A stretch of DNA of 64,000 bases. Source: Sialis fuliginosa (taxonomy: Eukaryota; Arthropoda; Insecta; Megaloptera; Sialidae). The notes below the pieces were generated by a model. The model was given only the letters and a program-made list of their open reading frames with translations, ran no database searches and had not been told where the DNA came from. Shown piece by piece: positions 47,191 to 59,100 of the stretch. Where the stretch lies: positions 11,594,001 to 11,658,000 of the forward strand of contig OY540820.1 in the NCBI GenBank assembly GCA_961205875.1. Reading direction: 5' to 3'. Position 1 is the stretch's first letter. Each line of letters opens with the position of its first letter. Made by a program: the position numbers and the translations under genes.

Positions 47191-50100
47191 GTGAGTACAA
47201 TTTAATATTAAATTACTATTAAGAATTTATGTCTCTAAAGTTCTAAAGTTAGCCCCGCCATTTTAAGTTGTGCTAAAAAAATATTATATGTCCAAATTTG
47301 TTTGTGTTATGAGCCAAAATATTTTTTTCTATTGAATAGCTGCCATTTTTAATTTCTAACTTTACTGACATTAAGAATTTAGTCGATACGATGATTTTAT
47401 TTTCAGACGGTATTTTGTGTCATTCTACTTTGGAATCGTCCAAATTTGATATAACGATGAAAATATTACCTTTTAAACGCAGTTAACTGTTAGTGGATGC
47501 GTATATATCCAAAAATGAAACAATAACACAGGCCGACATCATTTTTGGTGTATCTAATTAAATAGGTGATTTCGGAGGCTTTTGGCGTGCTGAAACCGAA
47601 TCCGTCACCCGAATTACTCAATCAGGTCAGGTTTTAGATATAACCTAACCTAAAAGTATCAGAAATTACGATTTTGGTAATATTTAAGAATTTATTACCA
47701 AGTAGGTAAATTTTTTCTAAAGATTTCGTTCATGGTAAGAAGTAGTATTATCTTTCCTCTTTAAAATAAATTTTTACTTTCTACTGTACGATTTTTTTTC
47801 GCCGAAATAAACTAGTTTGAAGTTATTGTTATATTTAATGTATAGTAAAGTCCATTATGTCACTCTATTAAGAAAAGTATCATATATTAAAACTAGTATA
47901 TTTCGGTGAAAAAAATCGTACAGTAAACAATAAAAATTTGTTTTAAAAATGAAAGATAGTACTATTTCTTACCGCGAACGAAATATTTAGAAGAAAAGTC
48001 TTTACTTGGTAATAAATTCTTAAACATTGCCAAAATCGTCATTTTGATACTAGGTTAGATTATATCAAAAACCTGACCTGATGTAGCAATTTGGGAGACA
48101 CCAGTTCAGCCTGTGTAATTGTTTAATCTTAGCGGAAGTCTCTTAGATCTTACATTAATAAGTACATGCAATTCATTATAGATTTTATAAAAATCTACGT
48201 TTTTCACTTTAAAAATAAACGTTTATTTTATTTATCTTCTTTAATTGAATTATTAACACAATTTCTTCAGTTTCTCCATTATTTCACTTATAAATTACCA
48301 TAACGAAATAGTGTAAAATCTTCATCCGAATTTCTTTGAAAATAAAAAGACGCGAACTTCTTTCCTAACAATACCCTCTACAATCGCGAGCAACTCTTAA
48401 AGTTTTATTAAATCCTTTACACATTACAAAAGCTCACCGCATACACTTGTTACCTCCTCCGTACCCCTCCCACGGAGTCAGAAAATGGGTCGGGATGGAT
48501 TAAACAGTACGAAGGGCTAAAAGTAAACAAAAGCAGTGGTTGTGCGAGAGGAGAGAGAATGTGTGTAACATTCCCTTCTCCCTCTTACTCCCTAAATACT
48601 GTTACATGACATCGCCGACGCATTGTCAGTCTATTTGTCGGAGATTAGTTCCGTAATTTAGTTAATATAAACGCAATATTTGTTTTTACATGTCGTTGGA
48701 ATTAGGTATGTTTCGGAGATTTGATTATTTTTAGGATTTGAGTGGGATTGTTTTTATCAAGATAATATATTTTGTATTGGTTATGTCTATAAATGATATA
48801 AACTATATTTATCCGACTGAAAATAGAAAACCAAATTTTAATATTTGTAAATAGATATTATATACTTACAAGTTTTTATCACATATTATTTTTAGCTAAT
48901 AATAAGTACCACAAGCTTCGAAAAAATTGAAATAAATGTGAGTTCAAGGTAGCACTCAAATTTCTAGATATCTCTTATATTTTAATAAGTTTCGCCAACT
49001 ATCGTCCCCCTTTCCCAAAACGAGTTTTGAAAACGCTGTTGTAACATAATGCAACACCACAAACTACAAAAAAAATTGGAGTTCTGGATCGTATTCTAAT
49101 GGCGTGTTTACACTAAAAAGACAAAACAACAATACGGTGTTATTTTTTTAAACAAAATGGCAACAAAACCAATACATTTTGAAATACGATATTTAAAAAA
49201 AGAAACGATGCTGTTTTGTCTCTTTGGTGTAAATATAAGAGTTATGAGTTCTCTTGTGTTTTAAAAGGAGGTCTGCCAATCATTAAGGGGTAATTTAACA
49301 GAACTCTTTTTCAAAATATTTGAAAGACATATATGATATATATGATATAGAACTCTTGGAGTGCTATTCAAAACTTACTTTTTTTGTATTCGTTTTTCGA
49401 AACTTGCGTTTGTATGTATCGAAAAATGTGGCTTTTTGATAATACTCGATATTCCACTACTAACTGCAGTGTAGTGGTTGTTACATTGATACTTAGAAAG
49501 TCAAGTACGCGTATATACTTTTGACGCAAATTACATATAGTTAATTATAATTATTGATTATTTGTTACAGTTTGCCGAAGTTGCATTGTCAAGCATCTAC
49601 AGGTTCATCATTTTTGTCCTATTTGTGAAATGATGATCAACACTGCTAAACCTAACATCAAGTAAGTTCTTTCAATAAATATCTAATCCTGGTTATCATT
49701 ACTACATTCTGTTAAGTATGTTAGTATTGATATCTCTAAAGTTTTTACTAATTGTAAGTTTAATGCCGTGTTTACACCGAAAAAACAAAACAGCAACATC
49801 GTGTCTTTTTGACAAATGTGCAATAAACCCTATGCATTTTTAAATACGAAGTGTTTTCAAACACCGTGTTGCTGTTTTGTTTTCTTTGGTGTAAATAAGG
49901 CATAAGATTCAGATTGTTACATAAACATGTTTATTTGTGAAATCTGTACATTTATACTTTAGATCATTGGTAGCAGAACCCTCAATCGCAAGCTTCTGGA
50001 AGCTGAATATTCTAATTTCTTTTTCTAATACTGGTCAATACGTGGAATGATAATAATGCTTTGAAAAAGTTGATACGCACATTGAAAAAAAATATTATTT

Positions 50101-53100
50101 ATAGATAACGAGATTTGGTTGTAGTTAACAAATCCCCTGTTATTAATAACAAACCCGATATTTAGTTATTGTTAATAAATCCCGAGTTTAAGCTATATTG
50201 TTGTGTTGTTACCAAATATCTAATTGATAACATTTATTAAATTTGTTAATAATTAACAAATGTAATCGAAAACATGTCAACTAAATATATTTATTTCTTA
50301 GAACTAAACTCTTTTCTCAGTGCATAAGTGTACTCCTCCAAATAATTTGGTTTAAAATGTAGCTTTCACATTTATTGAGTTTGGAAATCACTGCATTAGA
50401 TCAATATTTCGTAAATTATGTTGTGCTGCGAGTCGATAAATTTATAATATTATAGATAACTAAACATAAAATAGTCCCATGCTAATAATTCCTAATACAT
50501 TTTGAGGATATATTCCATATTGGACATTACAAATCTTATATTATTTAACATAAATAAGGTAAAGGCACCAGTTATGACCGCTACAAGAGCAAGTTTTTGT
50601 TTTTTTTAGATTATAGCTTTTTATTTTGTTCATGTTTTTTCTCTAGTAATGGCAATGGTAAAACCAGTAATGAGCACACCGTTATGGACACTTGCTAATG
50701 ATTACAAAATGATAAGTACTATGGCACAAAAGATATAAAAGAAAGACTCATCAAATTTGAAATAATGTAAAGCAGTTGCTATGCAGATAATATAATAATT
50801 AATAAATAAATTATACTAATATTTAGTTTAAATATCCACCATTTTGACACCTATTGGCCCATTGTCATCAATTCATGCTGTAAGACAGTTAAATGTATAT
50901 AGATTAATATTCAGAAATGGTAGTAATCAAATATCAACGAATATTTATAATTCAGTACATTTAATTAAAAAATAGCCATTACTGGGTTCAATTCAAGACT
51001 GGTGCCACTACCTTATAACATTGATTAGTACATCTAGGTTACGATAAAGTTTTTATTAAAATTTACCGCAACGTTAATGTATATTTTGGACAAAAGTGGT
51101 ACTAAAAGAAACGAACTCGTATAATAAACAAAAATTGTTATTAAATACAAATAATTTTCAAAACTCTTCAATATGGAATTGATTTTTTGCTCATTTTTTA
51201 ACATCTCTTTCAGGCCGGATAAAACATTGCAAGACATTGTCTACAAACTCGTTCCCGGGTTACATCGGGATGAGATGCGGAGACGTCGGGAGTTCTACGC
51301 GGCGCGTCCGGACGCCGCGGCAGACAGAAGCGGGGAGCAAAGGGGGGAGGACACAGAACGCGTAGTGTTTGACAGTTCCGATGCGTTCAGTCTTGCGTTG
51401 GAGTACAGTTCAGGAGACATGGCTTCGACTCTTATCATACCGCCCAGGTTTGTTAATTATGTTTATAGATGTTTGATATTTTATGCTCGGTTTCACAAAC
51501 GATAGGTATCGGAATCCTTAGCCCTTATTTTACAGTTTAAGGTATCTCCTTAATAGATAGCAGTAGCAATAAGCATAGAAATGAGATTGGTATTAGTACT
51601 AGATAATAACTCGTTTATTGAATTTGCTCAAATTTGCTACAAGTGCAAAAAAATACTGTTTTGGTCATATTTATGGATTTCTTCTAAACTTTTTGTCCAC
51701 GGTAACAAATAATACTATCTTTTCCCTTTAAAATGAACATTTGCTTTCGATTATACGATGTTTGTTCACTGAAATATACTAGTTTGAAATTATATTTGAA
51801 AATATCATATCATCAAAAGAAGTATATATCGGTGTAGAGAAAATCGTACAGCACAGTGAAACTTAAAAGTTAGTTTTTTAATTTGTTGCTGTGAACGAAA
51901 ACTTCCCGTAATAGTAATAAATTCATAAATATGACAAAATAATAATAACAAATAATGTTTTATTTAAAAAAAAATCTTTTTACGTTTTGTGAGCCTTTGG
52001 AACCAATCTCCAGTTTTTTTAATGTATATCTTATCTTTTTTACATGGTAATAGGCTATACGCATCTATCGTGCAAAAACTGAATTAGATGTAGAACTTTT
52101 ACTAGAAGTAACATTTAAAAACTAAAAAATGTATTGTTAATAGACAACTAATTAAGCTAATAATAATGGAAATTTAAAAAGGTATTAAATAGATATTATC
52201 GATTTCTGTTATTTACATAAAAAATACATTTTCTTTACATAAATACAAAATGAGGAATTCAACGTGTCAACGATAAACTTCCTGACTACATAAAATAAAT
52301 AAAATGGTACTTTTTTCACATGTTAGTTTAAAATTACATACATTTAAAAACGTAAATATCTACTATCGGTTTCTGAACGATAAGTTCACATTAGTATGAC
52401 GAATCAGAAATACTGCAAACCTGTTGAAATAACACTCATTTAGCCAGCAATTAACTTGTAATTATTGCTCGTTGTCCAGTCGAGAAGCTACCGGAGTAAT
52501 TACAGATGTTTGTGACAGTGGCTCTCAACATATATTGTCATGTCAATGTTAGATTTATTTTTTTGAAACGAGACTGACTCGTATGGGATTGTATCAAGCA
52601 GTTTTGTTCGGTTAATCTTAAATTTTTAAGAGTCTCGTTTTAGTCTCGTCAGAAGCCCTATATATAAATTATGTGGTTGTCTTACATAAATCAACGGTCT
52701 TAACAATATTACGCGTATATACTTATATATGTATAAGCAACGGTATATTAATCCTGGAGTTGACGCTATACAAATGTATATTTAACAGCAATATTAAATG
52801 TCTAGAAAGTTGACACGTCAAATAGCCAATGGTAAACATAAACCATGAAATACATATGTGTAAAAAAAATATATGTATACATATGTATTAAATATATGTA
52901 GACACATATAATATAAAATGTTCAATGACGAAAATATCCCCTTTATTCATAATATATTTGGTATTCACAATATTCATTGTCAATATTTTCACGATCGACA
53001 ATATTGATAATTAATGTTAAAATTTTCATTCGGGTAAAAGTAACTTTTCATACCATAATTTTCTTAATACAGTCCCCCCCCCCCCGCGTACTTAATATTT

Positions 53101-56100
53101 TTTTATTGAATAATTTTGTGTTGTGAACAAAAAATTCTGCATAGTTGAGATTTTCGTTAATTAAGCGTATTTGATTTTTTTTTAGATGAAAAACAACTTT
53201 AAAATTACTATTTGTAATGCATTTTTTTTAAATATCCCCCCCCCCCCCCTTTGCTGCCCATAAGGGTACGCCGATAACACTTAATTCGCAAAAGGGGTAC
53301 ATGGTGATTTTAACTTTGGTAAACACTGCCCTTTAACAAAATCAAAAATATTAATGAGTAATCACGTCAATTTCTTTCGGAAAAAATCACATTAACGGTC
53401 TAATAATGCAATTTTTTTTTTCTTTTTACATATTTTAAATATTAAGTGCGTTCACTTGAAAGCTCCAGTTAACACACTCCTTGTTCTAATGTGTTTACCT
53501 CTTTTTAATAAGCCTAAAATATGCCAGCTGTTCAGGACAGATTGTAGAAAAGGATGTACTAAATCAAATTTAAACCATATTGTATTTCCAGTGAGAAAGA
53601 CAGTGATGGCTATATGACAACGATTCCCCAGTTTACCAACCAAAAACACCCTGCGGTAATATCATTATTACATCCCCCTATTAAACAGAGACAGCATTAT
53701 ATGTAGTAGTGATATAGTCATACATCGATCCTTGTCTTAGAAATCTAAATGAAAATGAAACACATGACCGTTTTTGCAAAAAGAGATGTGTATACTATTT
53801 TAGATAGAATTGAGTATACCTGTTTCAGTTTTTCATATGACTTCTGAAAGTTTTAATTCTGGAAATAATCTTATAATCCGGAACCAGTGATGAAAGTTAA
53901 AGTAAATATTTTAATATTAACAAACAGAGATAGAACTATTGCTGAATAATCCAAATTTTATACATATCTCTTTCTAACAATGCTATGAATTTCTATTTTT
54001 AGTAACTAGGTAGTAATCATAATATATTTAATATTTTAATTGGACATTTAGTTAATTGTGTAGAAAAAATGGTATAGTGCTATAAAATATATATGAAATA
54101 ATTATCTAGTATTTAATATGTATATTGAGTTATGTAATAGGTATTAATATTTATTGAATTATATTGACATGCCGTTTTTACTAAAATTAAATATTTTGCC
54201 ATATTGTCATTTTGTCTTTTAAATTGTAAAAAAAATGTAATGTCTCTTTTTGTATAACATTCATTAGCACGTTATATTTATATTTTTTTTACAATATAAT
54301 TTAAAGATATGTAACTTAAATTATATACAATGTTCATAGAAGTACTACATGTACTCATATTTGTACGTAAAAGCAATATCATAAAATGTAATGGAAGTTT
54401 GTAGGGGGTCTGTTGAACAGAAATAGCAGGCGTTAATTTAAAATGAAGGGCTTATGTATCCCTTACACCCTCATATTTTTACTCTGAGCATTCGCATTCC
54501 CTTAATTGTGTACAACAATAATTTCTATATAATGAAGTACAATAACGGAAAAAAAACAATTGACTTGTAAAAAAGATAAATGATGTTTTTTTTTAAGTTT
54601 TACTACTCTTGTTATTTTTATTGTAATAACTTTAATTGTATAAACTTTGAGAAGACAACGTAGGTAAGGAAGAGACATTTAAATTTTATTATTTTTTGAT
54701 ATTAAAAGAACAATATTTATAAGCTTTTTGAATTAAATTTATTATTTTTAATTATTAACAGTCATAAATTTTAATCCTACTATTGCATATGTATGTATAT
54801 AGATTATAGATACTACATATAGTAAACTATACAGTAATAAAAATGTATATATTTAAAAACATTGGCTTTATTAATCGAAAATTTATATCTGTGAAAAATA
54901 AGAACAATTCAATTAAGATATAAAATTACAATTGCATTGTTTAATTTTTTCTTAAAGTACTTTTAATAATAAAAAGAACAATTCTTGATTCGTTTTCCAA
55001 TTCTATTAAACAAGTTAAGTTGATATTTAATTCAGTCATTTATAGAACGAGATAGAGCTATTGAAATATATTTGTTTACTATTTTCTTCTTCATTTTTCA
55101 GTACCATTTTAATGATTCTTTTACAATTTCATGATGCTTTTATTATAAAACTTTTTATTGTATCTAATTCAATAGAACATAAATTTTTATTTAGTACTTC
55201 ACAACTAGGCCTTCCCGAGAAAAAAAATTTAGATTTAAAGTGATCAAATCAGATCTTGATAGATCTCTGAAAATCGTAGTAGATCGTGACAGATATTGAT
55301 TACGTTTGCACAGCGTTGTTATTCCGGTTTTATTATAACCGATGTAGTTAAACCGTTTTAAATGGTGCTGTTTACACATACGAAAATAAGTGACGTCAGC
55401 TGGAATTATAATTCCGATTTGAAATACGCTATAAGTTCGATGGTGTACCAACAAGAAATCTCAAAAATATTTCGTCTCTTTTACGTCCCACGAATCACGT
55501 TTCTTTTGTTTTCCATCTCTTCGTCTCAGGTGTTTTAACCATATTTTAACTGACCACGCTTTTTCAAATGTTAATGCGAAGTGCATTACGATGAAATCCC
55601 TATACTCCGTGAAAAAATATGATTTTGTTTCAAAATGCAGATCTATCAAGATCTGATTTGATCACTTTATATCTAAAAATTTTTCCCGAGTTATCTCGTC
55701 TCCTATTTATCTCCTCTTGATCTAGGAATTTACAATCTTGTCTTGTCAAAATATAAGCTGATCTCGTTTCGTACATGTAAGTGAAACCGAGATTTAGAGC
55801 GAATTTCCCTTATTTTTTTTGCATAAAAATTCAATTTTACACATTTAAAGAAACTTTAAATTTAATTGTTTTTTGTTTACATTGGATCCTACAGCCATTA
55901 AAAAAACCTAAAATCATATTGAAATATACTAATGTATTGATATTCTTTTAAAACGAGACTATCGACTAGATTTTCGTCTCGTTAAAAGACTGCCTTGTTT
56001 CGCCAAAATCAAGCAATTTTTTTCTATCAAAATTTTATCTGTTGTCATCTCGGGCCTCGGTCTCGCAAACGAAAAGACCATGGACCTCTATTTATGTCTG

Positions 56101-59100
56101 TTAATAAGTTTATTGCAAATATAAAAACTCAAGTATTGTAAATAATTGTTGTAATATTCATTGGAGCTTTCAAATTTATCATTCACAAATCAAAACGACT
56201 AACGTTACAAAATGAATAGCATTAAGAAAATCGATGTTTTTAATTTATTGTTAAGGAGAACAGAAAATGTACTTATTATAGTTTTTTCTTCAAAAGTTCA
56301 TCGTTATCAAATTAATGCCAGTATATTTAGTTAATTATTTATAATTGGAAAATTACTTTTTATAAACGAACTTATAATTTTATATTTGCCATCGATTATC
56401 AAATATCCATTTTTTCATGTACTAGTAGCACTTCAATTCACTTCTAGTAAAAAAGAAATTACCTCCTCCCCCCAACCATAAGAATCGCAATAAAACACAT
56501 TAAAAACAAAGACAGATATATACATACAATTAATATGAAAATAATTTATCTTTCTTGCACTAAAACATTTCGTGACATTTCTCAACACACTTTCCAAATG
56601 TTTAAAGTACCGTTGAAGCGAGAGGACAGTATACGTTGTATTGTATTGTGTATTGTCCATCTCACTCTATGTTGTGTTAATATTTTCGGACACGTTCACA
56701 GCTGTGTGCGATCAGCTGACGACACAAACAGGTCTGTACAGTGTTGCCACATGTACTCTTGATATCAGTTTAACTTATTACTACGGCTACTGGGTAGGGT
56801 TGGTAGGATATAAATGTATTATGCACACAGTGGCGTATTGTTCATTCGAATTATATTCACCTTGTAAGGCTTCCGTGGTTTTTTAGTTCACAATTGTATT
56901 TTAGCTTTTGGGTTCGTGGCATTTTGTTATACTGTCTTGAAGATGTACATAGTATAGTTTTACACTGCAACTGACCTAAAATATTCAAACTAAATTCATC
57001 GAAGAAATTGTTTATAAATATTTAAAAAAATACTTCAACATGATTTGATAAACAAAGCCTTATAAATATCAAAATTAAATTAGGCATGATGCCTAATTTA
57101 AAAAAGTATTCTATGATGATATTACGTGTCTCCTAGTACCAAAAAAATACTTATTTTTGCAGAAAATAAAGGTTTAATCACTCAAATTGACCCTTTTGAA
57201 ACTAATTTTGAATTTGACGCCAAAACGCTCGCAGGTGTCATGGCGCATTTTTGACGTCACGCCTATATAAATACTCATTGTCAACAAGAATAAATACTTG
57301 TTCCATCGCTAACGTTTCTCGGTTTCAGTTTTGGTAACACTAAACTGAGCAAATTGATAATTTAAAACCACAAAATAATTTATAAACAGTGCAGATATTA
57401 ATTATGTTTACTTAGGCGTGACGTCATTAACTTTGATTGGTGTTCCATCTAACATAGCGGATTGCTATATTTTGTATTTTTATTTTAACAAATATTATAT
57501 TAATCTCGCTTTTAATATAAAAATAAATACATTTTTTAGAATCTTTTTAACCTATTTCATTATTTAAAATCATAATTTCAGTGATACTTTGTTAGTGGCA
57601 TCATGCCTATTGTAGAAATGTTGTCAAAGAATAAATGTACATTTAAATATGTATTTGATTTTTTATTCCTTTATCATTTTGTAATCATTAGCAAGTGTCC
57701 ATCACTATGTGCTCATTGCTGGGTTTACTTTATCCATTACTGGAGAAAAAACATAAACAAAATAAAAAGCTACAATTAAAAAACAAACTATATTTGCGGA
57801 CTTTGGTAATTAAATTGATTAAATATTGAGTTACTTGTTATATTAGTAACATGAGTTCATGAGAATTACAAAAAACAAACCCATTAATCCAAAAAAAACG
57901 AAAACTTATAACTGGTGTCTTAACTTTATATATAATACAAGAAAGTTGTACAAGAAATCACACTGAAACTTTTACAAGTATCTTGTCTAAATTGTAACGT
58001 AAGATATAAATCTAAATATATGTATGTACATTGTACATACATACATATGTATTTGTGATGGTTGCGTGTTTTTTACAGTGGTAACTACTACACCACTGTG
58101 TGACGACAATACTGAATACGGTTTTCAGTTTCACACTTTCGCGGGCACAGCGGCTTTACGCAGGGGTAACTGGTGGTTTCGAAATGATTGATGTATTTTA
58201 ATTTGCCTAAAATATATCGTTCAAATACTTCATCGGAATTTAAAATGTAAAAGTTCTCATTTCGAATTCTTAATTTAATTTCACTATTTGAATTCTACGA
58301 TTTTTAAATTTATAAAGCGAGGTTTTCAGGTAAGAAAGGTTATCAAGAAATCTGAATTGTTGAAATTATGTTATCATATTTCACTACAAAAATATCTGTA
58401 TCTAAGTAGGTCTTGTATGAAGTGAGTAATTGAGTCATTTAAATCAAAACTAATGAAGCCCCTATTACGTACCACATATCAAGTTGACTGCTCTTTAATA
58501 TTAGTAGTTTTCAGATAGATATTTACTGCAGAGGTTTTCAACTGAACTTTATAAAAATCACTTGCTAAAATGTAAATTATTTCACTAGCTTTAATTGCTT
58601 CTATCTTATTGTTAGTTTAACCAAAGTTGGAATTTCCTGAATATAAAAAATATTTTTATTAAGAGCATACTTCTACGAAGTTTATAACTAAAGTATTATG
58701 CTGCACTGATAACAAAATATAAAGTTGTTCATTATTTATTAATAAAAATACATTATTATGAAATTTAAAACTTTTAACTCGCTTCCTAAATTATACTTTG
58801 AAAATACATAAAGTGTTGTTTACGTACTACGAGATCTTCTAATGGGTACTCCTTTTGAAACCCGTTTTTCCTCTACCATTAATTCTTATATATGAGGTGG
58901 TGAAATTCCAAATCTCGTTCGTTCCATTTTAAAAAATAATCGAGATGTAGTAGTCATCAGAAGATTTGAGCTAGAAAAAATGACAGAGTACATCTTTTTT
59001 AAAGAAATTGGTAGATTTTGATGTATAGAACATGGCGATAACTCCCCCTAGAAAGTTATGCATTTCCAAAGCTGTCTAAAATCAGTTATTTGAGAATAAC

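Larger units (their letters stand above)
47191..49570 (+). other. PCGF intron between recognised exons 1 and 2
   Basis: GTGAGT...TTGTTACAG. It holds a copy of the CAGGCCGAC family (47526-48116), a less repetitive island at 48440-48680 and a palindromic MITE (49099-49236). No coding exon seen inside. Confidence 0.85.

Noticed and set aside
51173..51213. Open-frame extension upstream of exon 3 starting with an ATG
   Set aside because: It reads through the pyrimidine tract and acceptor CTCTTTCAG; the PCGF homology begins exactly after the AG.
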